A DNA stretch of 64,000 nucleotides, taken from NCBI GenBank assembly GCA_039636785.1, contig CP144169.1:2294001-2358000 (forward strand). Reading direction: 5' to 3'. The DNA comes from Micrococcaceae bacterium Sec5.7. GTDB taxonomy: Bacteria > Actinomycetota > Actinomycetes > Actinomycetales > Micrococcaceae. Made by a program: the position numbers and the translations under genes. The notes beneath the pieces were generated by a model, which ran no database searches, had not been told where the DNA came from, and saw only the letters and a program-made list of their open reading frames with translations. Shown here one piece after another: positions 8,651-16,872 of the stretch (position 1 is the stretch's first letter; every line of letters starts with the position of its first letter).

Positions 8651-8677
8651 TAGTTATAGTCAACTTGACTAGAACTA
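8651..8677. promoter_or_regulatory. Palindromic operator upstream of nrtR-nadABC
   Basis: A two-tier palindrome. The inner arms are TAGTCAA (8657-8663) and TTGACTA (8665-8671) around one base; the outer arms TAGTT (8651-8655) and AACTA (8673-8677) are each one base further out. All 12 arm positions are complementary. On the minus strand the right part reads TATAACT, which could be the -10 of the operon promoter, so binding here would block transcription. Confidence 0.75.
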
Positions 8678-8729
8678 ATCCTACGGCGGCTTTTGCCGGT
8701 GTCAAAATGTTTCAGGTCACACAGGGCGG

Positions 8730-9203
8730 TTATGACGGGACAGCGGCGGCTTCCAGGAGCGGCAGTGTCCGCCCCTGGAAGTGGGTGTTGAGCACAATCA
8801 CCGACGACGACCGGAGCACCGTTTTGGTGGCGATCATGGCGTCCAGCACACGTTGCAGGTCGGGATTTGATCTGGCGGCGATGCGCGCCATGAGATCGGA
8901 GCTGCCGGAGACGGTGTGGATCTCGATCAGTTCCGGGATTTCAGCAAGAGCCTCAACCACGGCGTCGTGCCCCAGATCCTGGTTGATGGTCAGGGAGCAG
9001 AATGCCACTACCGGGAACCCGAAGTGCGACGGATCCGGCTGCGGCACCCACGAGCCGATGACCCCTGTTTCGCACATCCGGTCAAGCCGCGACTGCACGG
9101 TGGCTCTGGCCACCTTGAGAACCCGGGATGCTTCCAGGACGGCGGCCCGGGGGAAATCAGTGAAGAATCGGACAATTTTGGCGTCCAGAGCGTCGACATC
9201 CAT
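8730..9203 (-). CDS. Lrp/AsnC family transcriptional regulator
   Basis: 157 residues from ATG 9203, chosen because AGGAGGAG lies 7 bases upstream; the frame could extend 8 residues further. The N-terminal helix-turn-helix is at about residues 15-50 (VLEASRVLKVARATVQSRLD) and the C-terminal ligand-binding RAM domain follows, with VSGSSDLMARIAAR. It is divergent from the amino-acid permease and 1.7 kb from the E1 alpha gene. In actinobacteria Lrp-type BkdR proteins regulate branched-chain 2-oxo acid dehydrogenase operons. A 13-bp motif shared by the permease and E1 alpha leaders suggests this regulator controls both; that link is inference. Confidence 0.88.
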   Translation of the reverse strand: MDVDALDAKIVRFFTDFPRAAVLEASRVLKVARATVQSRLDRMCETGVIGSWVPQPDPSHFGFPVVAFCSLTINQDLGHDAVVEALAEIPELIEIHTVSGSSDLMARIAARSNPDLQRVLDAMIATKTVLRSSSVIVLNTHFQGRTLPLLEAAAVPS

Positions 9204-9261
9204 CTGAGTACTCCTCCTGGCAGGCAATCACATCACAAACCGCCATCAATCTGGATGTTTA

Positions 9262-9274
9262 CTATACAAACTGC
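9262..9274. promoter_or_regulatory. 13-bp motif CTATACAAACTGC, permease copy
   Basis: The motif lies 119 bp before the permease ATG in the divergent lrp/permease region. The identical 13-mer occurs at 10850-10862, 110 bp before the E1 alpha start. It may be an extended -10 element (TATACA) or a site for the neighbouring Lrp regulator. In this copy it is embedded in GTTT and AAAC arms separated by 7 bases. Confidence 0.5.
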
Positions 9275-9380
9275 CTCCATGATCTCACGCCTGGGAGAAG
9301 TCAGGGCTGTGCCGAGGCAGTAAATTCGAATGGTCCCAAGAGGACCCCACCAGACACCGACCACAAGAAGGTATGCAGGC

Positions 9381-10766
9381 ATGACAATGAAGTCCACGGC
9401 AGAGCGCCCGGCTGCACAACTCGTCCACAGCATGAAACCCCGCCAACTGACCATGATGGGGCTTGGCAGCGCCATCGGCGCAGGCCTCTTCCTCGGCTCA
9501 GGCGCGGGCATCCAGGCGGCCGGACCGGCGGTGCTGATTTCGTACCTGGTTGCCGGCACCCTGATCATTCTGGTCATGTGGGCGCTGGGCGAAATGGCTG
9601 CGGCCAACCCCAACAGCGGCGCGTTTTCAGTCTACGCGGAGCGGGCGATGGGAAAGACAGCCGGTGCCACTGTGGGCTGGCTGTGGTGGCTACAGCTGGT
9701 GGTGGTCATCGCCGCCGAGGCTCTTGGTGCAGCCGGCCTGCTGTTCTCGGTCTGGCCAGTCGTTCCCGTCTGGGCTCTGGCCCTGATCTTCATGGTGGTC
9801 TTCACCGGCATCAATCTGGCGGGTGTGAAGAACTTCGGCGAGTTCGAGTTCTGGTTCGCCATTCTCAAGGTGACCGCTATTGTCCTGTTCCTGGCCATCG
9901 GCGCGGCTCTCCTGCTGGGACTGCTGCCGGATGTCGCGTCGCCCGGGCTCTCCAACATCACCACAGACTTTGCCCCCGCAGGTCTCGGCGGAATAGCCAC
10001 CGCGCTGTTCGTAGTGATCTTCGCGTTCGGTGGTACGGAAATCGTCAGTGTGGCCGCCGCGGAAACAGAAGATCCCGAACGCAGCGTGGTCAAGGCCATC
10101 CGCACTGTGGTGTGGCGGATCCTGGTGTTCTACATCGGCTCCGTGTTTGTCATCGCCGCTGTCCTCCCCTCGACGTCGGAAGCCCTGGCATCACCCTTCG
10201 CCGGCGTGCTCGATGCCGCGCGTATCCCCGGAGCCAGTGCGGCGATCACCCTCGTGGCCGTCGTCGCACTTCTCTCTGCCCTGAACGCAAACCTCTACGG
10301 CGCTTCCAGGATGGTGTTTTCACTCTCCGAGCGCGGCGAGGCACCGCGCTTCCTCTCAAAGCTGAGCGGCGCCCGCGTCCCGATGGTTGCCGTGGGCGTG
10401 TCCGTGGCCTTCGGCTTTATCGCCACCGTGCTGGAGCTGCTATTTCCGGAACGGATCCTACCGGCGCTGTTCCAGCTGGTCGGTTCGACATGCCTGGTGG
10501 TGTGGGGCTCCGCCCTGGTGTCCCAGCTGATCCTGCGCCGCCGGGCAGACCGTGATGGCACTCCCCTGCCGCTGCGCATGACCGGGTTCCCGGCGCTGAC
10601 CATCTTCGGTCTGGTGCTCCTGGGCCTGATCTTCGCCGTCGGCTTCAGCGCCGAAAGCAGCCGCCTCCAGCTGTTCAGCACCACATTGCTGATCGCCGGC
10701 ATCGCTGCCGCCTGCCGGATCGGCGCCAGGCTCACGTCAGCGCCCGCCAAGTCCCCGACTGAGTAG
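9381..10766 (+). CDS. APC-family amino acid permease
   Basis: 461 residues from ATG 9381, which has AGAAGG nine bases upstream. It has about 12 membrane segments. The opening helix MTMMGLGSAIGAGLFLGSGA is the APC-superfamily TM1 with its glycine-rich substrate site, and FGGTEIVSVAAAETEDPERS is the conserved TM6/loop region of the AAT (GABA/proline/aromatic) branch. Substrate cannot be fixed from sequence; branched-chain or related amino acids would suit the dehydrogenase genes next door. The last residues SPTE and the stop codon are encoded by the left end of a 66-bp palindromic element. Confidence 0.88.
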   Translation: MTMKSTAERPAAQLVHSMKPRQLTMMGLGSAIGAGLFLGSGAGIQAAGPAVLISYLVAGTLIILVMWALGEMAAANPNSGAFSVYAERAMGKTAGATVGWLWWLQLVVVIAAEALGAAGLLFSVWPVVPVWALALIFMVVFTGINLAGVKNFGEFEFWFAILKVTAIVLFLAIGAALLLGLLPDVASPGLSNITTDFAPAGLGGIATALFVVIFAFGGTEIVSVAAAETEDPERSVVKAIRTVVWRILVFYIGSVFVIAAVLPSTSEALASPFAGVLDAARIPGASAAITLVAVVALLSALNANLYGASRMVFSLSERGEAPRFLSKLSGARVPMVAVGVSVAFGFIATVLELLFPERILPALFQLVGSTCLVVWGSALVSQLILRRRADRDGTPLPLRMTGFPALTIFGLVLLGLIFAVGFSAESSRLQLFSTTLLIAGIAAACRIGARLTSAPAKSPTE

Positions 10767-10819
10767 CAGCAGACGTCGTTTTAAGCGCTCAAAACAGCAT
10801 CTGCTGCTACCTAGTTGGG
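10754..10819. repeat. 66-bp palindromic element, copy B
   Basis: It has the same length and architecture as the copies at 2753 and 28792. The left arm AGTAGCAGCAGACG and the right arm (ending CTGCTGCTACC at 10801-10811) flank AAGCGCTC. The right arm has CATCTG where copy A has CGTCTG, so pairing is slightly worse. The stop codon TAG of the permease lies inside the left arm. Confidence 0.85.
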
Positions 10820-10849
10820 CGGGGCGGGACTGGATCAGAAATGAGAGGT

Positions 10850-10862
10850 CTATACAAACTGC
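10850..10862. promoter_or_regulatory. 13-bp motif CTATACAAACTGC, E1 alpha copy
   Basis: Exact copy of the motif at 9262-9274, 110 bp upstream of the E1 alpha ATG and on the same strand as its gene. The matching position in both leaders suggests a common promoter element or operator rather than chance. Confidence 0.5.
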
Positions 10863-10959
10863 TAAGGGATCTGCGCACGGAGCTGGCAGGCTTTGGCAGT
10901 ATGACTAGCCCGCGGTAGGCGGATTGCTCAAGCTGCCGGCGGTGGCTAGGGTCACAGGT

Positions 10960-11997
10960 ATGGACACTCTGCCTCCGCCGGACGCCAGCAACGAAGCTGC
11001 TCCGCTCACGCCCATTCAGCTCCGCGAGCTGTATTCGCTGATGGTGGCCGTCCGCCACCTCGACACCTCGACCATCGCCTGGCAGCGGCAGGGAATCATT
11101 CCCGGCTATGCCCCGGAGCTGGGGCAGGAAGCGGCGCAGGTGGGCAGCGGCTACGCCGTGGATACCACCCGCGATTTTGTCTTCCCCACCTACCGGGAAA
11201 TGGGAGTTGCCCGCGCCATGGGCGTGGACATGGTGGCCTACATGGCCACCCACAAGGCCACCTGGCACGGCGGCCTCTACGATCCACTGACTTCTAGGCT
11301 TGCCCCGATCCAGGCTGTCGTGGCAGGTTCCGTGCTTCACGCGGTGGGCTGGGCACACGGCCAGACGCTGGACAACAAGGACGGCGTGGCCATGGCCTAC
11401 TTCGGTGACGGCGCCTCCTCCCAGGGCGACGTCCACGAGGCCATGAACTTCGCTGCCGTCATGAAGGCTCCGGTGGTGTTCTTCACGCAGAACAACGGCT
11501 GGGCCATTTCCGTCCCCACCGAGCGGCAGGTGGCCGGAGGCTCGGTGGCCGCCCGCGCGGCCGGTTACGGCATCCCGGCCATCAAGGTGGACGGGAACGA
11601 CGTCGTCGCGGTGGTTGAGGCGACCAGGCGCGCCTTCGCGCACTGCCGGGCAGGCAACGGACCCGTGGCGATTGAGGCCATGACGTACCGCCGCGGCCCG
11701 CACTCCACGTCCGATGATCCCGGACGCTACCGCTCGCTCGATGCCGAACGGACGGATGCGGGCGTGGATCCGCTGGAACGCTTCAGGAAACAGCTGCTGG
11801 CCGACGGCGTCGGGGACGAGTCGTTCTTCGCAGAGGCACTGGCCGCGGCGAAGGCAGAGGAAGAGCAGATCCGCACCGGGATCCAGGCGCTTGGATCCCG
11901 CCCCGGCACTGAAATGTTCGACCTGGTCTTCCAGGAAACCACCCCTGCCCTGCAGGCACAGGCCGCCAACTGGCGCGAGGAGTCCGAACATGTCTAA
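10960..11997 (+). CDS. Thiamine-diphosphate dehydrogenase E1 alpha subunit (branched-chain 2-oxo acid type)
   Basis: 345 residues from ATG 10960 (a TTG 12 codons upstream is less likely). The ThDP/Mg motif GDGASSQGDVHEAMNF runs to FFTQNN, and the phosphorylation-loop-like YRRGPHSTSDDPGRYR is typical of branched-chain E1 alpha. With E1 beta it decarboxylates a 2-oxo acid and reductively acylates a lipoyl group. It is the first gene of a four-gene cluster with 8-bp overlaps. Branched-chain is favoured over pyruvate or acetoin by motif feel and by the Lrp neighbour, but the substrate is not proven. The expected partner E2 is missing here. Confidence 0.88.
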   Translation: MDTLPPPDASNEAAPLTPIQLRELYSLMVAVRHLDTSTIAWQRQGIIPGYAPELGQEAAQVGSGYAVDTTRDFVFPTYREMGVARAMGVDMVAYMATHKATWHGGLYDPLTSRLAPIQAVVAGSVLHAVGWAHGQTLDNKDGVAMAYFGDGASSQGDVHEAMNFAAVMKAPVVFFTQNNGWAISVPTERQVAGGSVAARAAGYGIPAIKVDGNDVVAVVEATRRAFAHCRAGNGPVAIEAMTYRRGPHSTSDDPGRYRSLDAERTDAGVDPLERFRKQLLADGVGDESFFAEALAAAKAEEEQIRTGIQALGSRPGTEMFDLVFQETTPALQAQAANWREESEHV

Positions 11998-13060
11998 GAA
12001 TGCAGGCACCATGACCGGATTTCGAAAGGCCCCATCACCGGAGGGACAAGCACCGGAGACCAGGACCGTGGAAATGTCCATGCAGCAGGCCCTGAACCGC
12101 GCGCTGGATGAAGTCCTGGCCGAGAACCCCAAGGCGGTCATCTTCGGTGAGGACTGTGGCAGGCTGGGCGGCGTCTTCCGCATCACTGACGGGCTGCAGG
12201 CCAAACACGGCGAGGGCAGAGTCTTTGACACGCCGCTTGCCGAGTCCGGAATCCTGGGCATGTCCGTGGGCCTTGCCATGGCCGGTTTCCATCCCATACC
12301 GGAGGTGCAGTTCGACGGTTTCGCCTACCCGGCCATCAACCAGATCGTCTGCCAGATGGCCCGCATGAACTACCGCAGCCGCGGCACGCTGCCGATGCCG
12401 ATCACCCTGAGGGTCCCCAGCTTCGGCGGCATCCGTGCTCCTGAACACCATGGGGAAAGCCTTGAAGCGCTCTTCGCCCATGTTCCCGGGCTCAAGGTGG
12501 TCTCGCCGTCGAACCCGAACGAGGCCTACCACCTGCTCAAATACGCGGCCACCCGCCCGGATCCGGTCATCTTCATGGAGCCGAAGTCGCGCTACTGGCA
12601 GAAGGGCGACGTCGACCTCGACGGCGGCGGCTCCCCTGACGCAGAAAGGAACACCGGCGCCAAGGTCATGCGCGAAGGCCGGCACATCACCCTCGTGGCG
12701 TGGGGGGCCATGGTGGCACGCTGCCTGCAGGTGGCTGAACTCGCCGCGGAGGACGGGATTGACGTCGAGGTCCTGGACCTGCGCTGGCTCAAGCCGATCG
12801 ATGCAGAGGCGCTGGCGAGTTCCGTCGCCAAAACCAGGCGCGCCGTCGTCGTGCATGAAGCTCCCTTGACTTCCGGCCTGGGTGCCGAAGTGGCGCAGCT
12901 GATCACGCAGAGCTGTTTCGATACGCTGAAGGCGCCGGTGGAGCGGGTCACGGGCTTCGACGTCCCCTACCCGTCCGGCGATCTGGAAGACGAATACATC
13001 CCGAACATTGACCGGATCCTTTTTGGCATCCAGCGAGTATTGGAGTACCGACGTGGCTGA
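11990..13060 (+). CDS. Thiamine-diphosphate dehydrogenase E1 beta subunit
   Basis: 356 residues from ATG 11990, overlapping the E1 alpha stop by 8 bp. It contains the transketolase pyrimidine-binding domain with IFGEDCGRLGGVFRIT at about residue 50 and the C-terminal transketolase domain with TLVAWGAMVARCLQVAE. VVHEAPLTSGLGAEVAQLI and YIPNIDRI near the end are standard E1 beta features. It forms an alpha2-beta2 heterotetramer with the preceding product. The open frame extends far upstream of 11990, but that part is a shadow of E1 alpha. Confidence 0.9.
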   Translation: MSKNAGTMTGFRKAPSPEGQAPETRTVEMSMQQALNRALDEVLAENPKAVIFGEDCGRLGGVFRITDGLQAKHGEGRVFDTPLAESGILGMSVGLAMAGFHPIPEVQFDGFAYPAINQIVCQMARMNYRSRGTLPMPITLRVPSFGGIRAPEHHGESLEALFAHVPGLKVVSPSNPNEAYHLLKYAATRPDPVIFMEPKSRYWQKGDVDLDGGGSPDAERNTGAKVMREGRHITLVAWGAMVARCLQVAELAAEDGIDVEVLDLRWLKPIDAEALASSVAKTRRAVVVHEAPLTSGLGAEVAQLITQSCFDTLKAPVERVTGFDVPYPSGDLEDEYIPNIDRILFGIQRVLEYRRG

Positions 13061-13382
13061 AATATCCTTCCCGCTCCCTGACCTCGGCGAAGGGCTGATC
13101 GAGGCAACGGTGCTTGAATGGCTGGTTGCTCCCGGCGACCAGGTCGAACGGAACCAGCCGCTGGTGGAAGTTGAGACCACCAAATCGGCCGTTGAACTGC
13201 CCAGCCCGCAGGCAGGTAAAGTGGTGCGTATCCACGGCGGGCCCGGTGACAAGATCAATGTCGGCGAGCCCCTGATTGTGTTTGAGGTGCCGGACAACAC
13301 TGCCGGCATTGTGGGCACGGTCCCGAAGGAAGAGGCACCGAAGCGCCGGGTCCGCCTGAGCGCCGTACTTGATGAGGACTGA
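13053..13382 (+). CDS. Free-standing lipoyl-domain protein (E2 without catalytic domain)
   Basis: 109 residues from GTG 13053, with GGAG eight bases upstream and an 8-bp overlap with E1 beta. Residues 1-80 form a biotinyl/lipoyl domain: ISFPLPDLGEGLIEATVLEW, then the lipoylation lysine in VEVETTKSAVE, then IHGGPGDKINVGEPL. After a short basic tail (PKRRVRLSAV) it stops. Normal E2 proteins exceed 400 residues and add an E3-binding domain and an acyltransferase domain; neither is present here or in the flanking sequence. An alpha/beta hydrolase gene follows 4 bp later, which recalls AcoC of the acetoin dehydrogenase, where a lipoyl domain and an alpha/beta hydrolase are fused. Confidence 0.85.
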   Translation: MAEISFPLPDLGEGLIEATVLEWLVAPGDQVERNQPLVEVETTKSAVELPSPQAGKVVRIHGGPGDKINVGEPLIVFEVPDNTAGIVGTVPKEEAPKRRVRLSAVLDED

Positions 13383-13386
13383 CACC

Positions 13387-14214
13387 ATGAGCGGCAGGCA
13401 CACCGGCGAGCAGCATTCCCATACAGTGGAAGGCACAGACCCCCAGCTGTATGTAGAGGTGCATGAGCCAGCAGCCGATGCAGGCCTGCGGCCCATCCTG
13501 CTGATCCATGGATTTTCCTCTTCCACCCGGCTGAACTGGGAGGAGACCGGCTGGCTGACCGCCCTGCTCGAGGCCGGACGCCGGGTCATTACCGTGGATC
13601 TGCCCGGCCACGGCCGGAGCGGCGCCCCGGAGGACCTGGACTCCTACGCGCCCAGCCGGATCCGTGCGGATCTCCTGCAGATAGCGTTCGACGCCGGTGT
13701 GCGGCCGGTGCGCGACGGTGACCCTTCCAGCGGGCTGGATGTGATCGGCTATTCGCTGGGCTCACGGCTCGCCTGGGAGTTCGGCGCCACGCAGCCGGAG
13801 CTGGTGCACCGGCTGGTCCTCGGCGGCCCGAACACCGCCGATCCGCTGGCTGCCTTCGATCTGGTGGCCGCCCAGCGTCATTTGGCTGATGGCACGCCGA
13901 TTCCCGACGAATCAACGGCGGGGCTGCTCAAAATGGCCCAGCTGCTGCCCAGCAACAACATATTCGCGCTGCTGTCCCTGATCGAGGCCATCAAGGGCGA
14001 GCCCTTCGATCCGGCCGAAGCCGTCCCGCATATGCCCATGCTGCTCGTGGCCGGCGAGAACGACGACCGTGCGGCTTCCATGCCGGAACTTGCCGCACTG
14101 GGCGCCAAAGCCGGTTCCATGGTGGAGCAGCTGGTGTTGCCCGCCCGTAGCCATACAAACGCCGTCACCAGCCGGGCATTCAAACAGGGCGCAATCGCAT
14201 TCCTGGGCAGCTGA
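13387..14214 (+). CDS. Alpha/beta hydrolase linked to the dehydrogenase cluster
   Basis: 275 residues from ATG 13387, with GAGG nine bases upstream; an in-frame ATG at 13372 is also possible. It has the oxyanion region LLIHGFSSSTRLNW, nucleophile motif GYSLGSRLAW, an acid in VAGENDDRAAS and a histidine in PARSHTNAV, so the Ser-Asp-His triad looks complete. It starts 4 bp after the lipoyl protein and reads as the last gene of the cluster. It may hydrolyse or transfer acyl groups from the lipoyl carrier, by analogy with AcoC, or act on an upstream substrate; both are inference. Confidence 0.85.
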   Translation: MSGRHTGEQHSHTVEGTDPQLYVEVHEPAADAGLRPILLIHGFSSSTRLNWEETGWLTALLEAGRRVITVDLPGHGRSGAPEDLDSYAPSRIRADLLQIAFDAGVRPVRDGDPSSGLDVIGYSLGSRLAWEFGATQPELVHRLVLGGPNTADPLAAFDLVAAQRHLADGTPIPDESTAGLLKMAQLLPSNNIFALLSLIEAIKGEPFDPAEAVPHMPMLLVAGENDDRAASMPELAALGAKAGSMVEQLVLPARSHTNAVTSRAFKQGAIAFLGS

Positions 14215-14224
14215 GTCAGCCCCG

Positions 14225-14644
14225 TTATAGTCGCTCGGCGTTGCCACACATGCGTTCCAGGACACTGACAGCCATGGCGTACTCATCCATGCCAATGCCC
14301 GCCGTCAGGTCCCGCCGGCTCTCGTCCACCAGGCTTTGAGCCTCGGCGTGCCGGGCCCTGCCGAGATCGCTCAAGGCAAGCTGTCCGTCCACCAGGATCA
14401 TCAGGCCCCTGCCCACCAGCGCAGCCATTTCACGCTCCTGGGAATCGCCGCCGTCGGCCCTCCAGAACGGATGCAACACCTCGCTGAGGTGGTCCGGGCT
14501 AATGGAACCGGCTGCTAGCGTGTTGACGATCTGCCATTGCCGGCGGGTCAGCTTCAGGTGCGCAAGGGTGGCATCGAGATGGTTCTCCAATGCGCCGTCC
14601 AGCCGCTTGAGCCAGTATCCGATGGGCCTGTTCACATTGCCCAT
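14225..14644 (-). CDS. MarR-like winged-helix regulator
   Basis: 139 residues from ATG 14644; the longer open frame lacks conserved residues. The fold resembles MarR: an N-terminal dimerisation helix (PIGYWLKRLDGALENHLDAT), helices LTRRQWQIVNTLA, a wing region with LVGRGLMILVDGQLALSDLGR and a C-terminal helix. It converges on the hydrolase gene (10 bp apart) and diverges from the phosphoribosyltransferase gene. No target is evident. Confidence 0.75.
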   Translation of the reverse strand: MGNVNRPIGYWLKRLDGALENHLDATLAHLKLTRRQWQIVNTLAAGSISPDHLSEVLHPFWRADGGDSQEREMAALVGRGLMILVDGQLALSDLGRARHAEAQSLVDESRRDLTAGIGMDEYAMAVSVLERMCGNAERL

Positions 14645-14757
14645 GGTGTCAGGGAGCAACAGGCCCGGCAAGTCCCTGTTCGTGGCCCGTTCCCTGCTGC
14701 CCGGGCTCTGGCCGGGCGGTAGGCTGGGATTACGGGGACACACCGCGAAAGGGAACC

Positions 14758-15420
14758 ATGAGCATGCGTTTTGACGACCGCGGAGACGCGGGCAGACGGC
14801 TCGCCACGGCACTTCCGCAGTTCCGCGAACGGCCGGACACTCTTGTGCTGGGCCTAGCCCGCGGCGGCGTTCCCGTGGCTGCTGCGGCCGCCGCCGCACT
14901 GCACCTGCCGTTCGGCGCCGTTCTGGTGCGGAAGCTCGGCATTCCCGGTCACGATGAAACGGCCTACGGTGCTCTGGCCTGGTCCGATGGCAGGATTGTG
15001 CGGATGCTCAACAGGCCGTTGATGGCCAGGGTCCTGGAGCACGGCGTCCGTCAGGAATGGCTTGACCAGGTGGAAATCCGAGAGCGCGAAGAACTGCTTC
15101 GGCGGGCCCAAAGCTACCCCGGCATCAGCCACGACCTGAGCGGCAAGACCGTATTGCTGGTGGATGATGGCCTCGCCACCGGAGCCACCATGCGGGCAGC
15201 GGTCGAGGCCGTGCGTGCGGGAGGGGCCGCTACCGTTGTGGCCGCAGCGCCTGTGGGCTCGCTGGACGCCGAAAAGTCCATCGCCAGGGTCAGCGACTCC
15301 ATCCTGTGCCTGCACCTCCCCGGCAAGTTCCGGGCCGTGGGCAGCTTCTACCGGCATTTCGAACAGCTGACCGACGAAGAAACCATCGGGCTCCTGCATG
15401 GTCAGGACAGCCCAGGCTGA
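14758..15420 (+). CDS. Phosphoribosyltransferase family protein
   Basis: 220 residues; AAAGGGAA precedes the start and the second ATG (14764) is also usable. Type I PRTase fold with the PRPP loop VLLVDDGLATGATMRAAVEA (about residues 136-155) and an N-terminal LVLGLARGGVPVAAAAA. The closest recognisable group is the stand-alone predicted phosphoribosyltransferases (COG1926), often found with dienelactone-hydrolase-like domains; no base substrate is established. A strong bidirectional hairpin follows. Confidence 0.8.
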   Translation: MSMRFDDRGDAGRRLATALPQFRERPDTLVLGLARGGVPVAAAAAAALHLPFGAVLVRKLGIPGHDETAYGALAWSDGRIVRMLNRPLMARVLEHGVRQEWLDQVEIREREELLRRAQSYPGISHDLSGKTVLLVDDGLATGATMRAAVEAVRAGGAATVVAAAPVGSLDAEKSIARVSDSILCLHLPGKFRAVGSFYRHFEQLTDEETIGLLHGQDSPG

Positions 15421-15431
15421 AAAACAAAGGT

Positions 15432-15470
15432 GCGGGCACGGACCCCCAAGGGTCCGCGCCCGCGCGTTTT
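15432..15470. terminator. Bidirectional intrinsic terminator
   Basis: The 14-bp stem (15432-15445 with 15450-15463, one G-T wobble) with a 4-base loop is followed by GCGCGTTTT on the plus strand and, on the minus strand, by TTTGTTTT. It sits between the convergent phosphoribosyltransferase and MHS transporter genes. Confidence 0.85.
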
Positions 15471-15486
15471 AGCTGAGTGTGTGCAG

Positions 15487-16818
15487 CTAGTGCTTGCTCA
15501 CACCCAGCGGCCGGCCCTTGGTTTCCTTGGCCAGCAGCACGCCTACTGCGGAAATGACGCACAGGATCATGATGTAGATGCCGATCGAACCGGTCCACTT
15601 GGTGCTCTGGAGGAGCACTTCCGCGATGGTTGCCGCGAAGGCTCCGCCCAGGATTGCACCAAAGGCATAACCGATTGAGATGCCCGAGTACCGGACGTTC
15701 GCCGGGAACATCTCGGCGTACATGGCGGACATCGGGCCATAGGACAGTCCCAGGCCGATCGTCAGGACGAACAGCGCGACGCCATAAAGCCAGATGTCCT
15801 TGGTATCGATGAGCGCGAACATCGGAATCATCCAGACGAAGACGATCCCATAACCGATAAGGAAGGTCTTGACCCTGCCGATCTTGTCGGAGAGCCAGCC
15901 GCCCACAAGCGTGAAGATCAGCCAGCCGAAGGATGCCAGGGTGGTGGCGAGCAGAATCTGCGGGACGGGCATCTTCAGTGACTTGGTGGCGTAGGAGATG
16001 AAGAACGCGATCAGCAAGTACCCGGCGGCATTGTTTCCGATGAAGATCATGGTGGAGTAGAGCACTGACTTCTTGTGGCGGCGGAGGAGCTCGCCCAGGG
16101 GCGCCTTGCTCTCTTCCTTGCGCGCGGTCATCTCCTTGAAAACCGGGCTCTCAGCCACGGCCCGCCGGATCAGATAGCCCACCACGATCAGCACGATGGA
16201 CAGCAGGAACGGAACACGCCAGCCCCAGCTTGCGAAGTCCTCCTTGGACATTCCCGTGTTGAGGAAGTAGAGCAGCCCCGTGGCCAGGATCATGCCTACC
16301 GGGACACCGATCTGCGGGTAGGCGCCGAAGAGGCCACGCTTGCTCTTGGGCGCATGCTCCACTGCCATCAGCGCGGCCCCGCCCCACTCGCCGCCGGCCG
16401 AGAAGCCCTGGATCACGCGGAGGGTGATCAGCAGGATGGGAGCCAGTACGCCGATTTCGTTGTACGTGGGCAGCATGCCGATCAGTGCCGTCGCGGCTCC
16501 CATCATGATGAGCGTGAACACAAGCATGGCCTTGCGTCCGAGCCTGTCGCCGAGGTGTCCGGCAACAATCGCGCCGAGCGGGCGGAAGAGGAAGCTGATA
16601 CCGATCAGGGCGAAGGACAGAATCTGCGCAAGCCCCGGATTTGACGCCTGCAGCGGAGTGAGGAACAGCGGCGACAGCAGCGTTGCCGTGAGCTGGGCGA
16701 AGATGAAGAAGTCGTACCACTCGATGGTGGTGCCGACCAGCGTCCCGGCGAGGACTTTCCGTTCCTCATGTTTGCTGCTGGGGCCCGCCTCTGAATCGAC
16801 GGAGGAAGCTGCGGTCAT
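15487..16818 (-). CDS. MFS transporter, metabolite:H+ symporter (MHS) family
   Basis: 443 residues with 12 membrane segments. The N-terminal VLAGTLVGTTIEWYDFFIF and the loop GHLGDRLGRKAMLVFTLIMM are typical of the MHS (shikimate/alpha-ketoglutarate/proline) branch, and the GWRVPFLLS motif follows TM6. GGAG lies 5 bases before the ATG. It lies downstream of hpaC-hpaB on the same strand with a 171-bp gap containing its own inverted repeat, so it may import an aromatic or dicarboxylic substrate for that pathway; this is inference. Confidence 0.88.
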   Translation of the reverse strand: MTAASSVDSEAGPSSKHEERKVLAGTLVGTTIEWYDFFIFAQLTATLLSPLFLTPLQASNPGLAQILSFALIGISFLFRPLGAIVAGHLGDRLGRKAMLVFTLIMMGAATALIGMLPTYNEIGVLAPILLITLRVIQGFSAGGEWGGAALMAVEHAPKSKRGLFGAYPQIGVPVGMILATGLLYFLNTGMSKEDFASWGWRVPFLLSIVLIVVGYLIRRAVAESPVFKEMTARKEESKAPLGELLRRHKKSVLYSTMIFIGNNAAGYLLIAFFISYATKSLKMPVPQILLATTLASFGWLIFTLVGGWLSDKIGRVKTFLIGYGIVFVWMIPMFALIDTKDIWLYGVALFVLTIGLGLSYGPMSAMYAEMFPANVRYSGISIGYAFGAILGGAFAATIAEVLLQSTKWTGSIGIYIMILCVISAVGVLLAKETKGRPLGVSKH

Positions 16819-16872
16819 TGAAACTCCATTGTTCTGGGCAGCGGAACTGCCACTAAGGGCGCCTTCTAAATT

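Noticed and set aside
8665..8670. TTGACT on the plus strand as a -35 for a plus-strand promoter
   Set aside because: No plus-strand gene starts downstream for 700 bp; the hexamer is part of the operator palindrome of the minus-strand operon.
10807..12297. A 496-codon minus-strand frame opposite E1 alpha
   Set aside because: The plus strand carries intact thiamine-diphosphate motifs; the antisense product has none.
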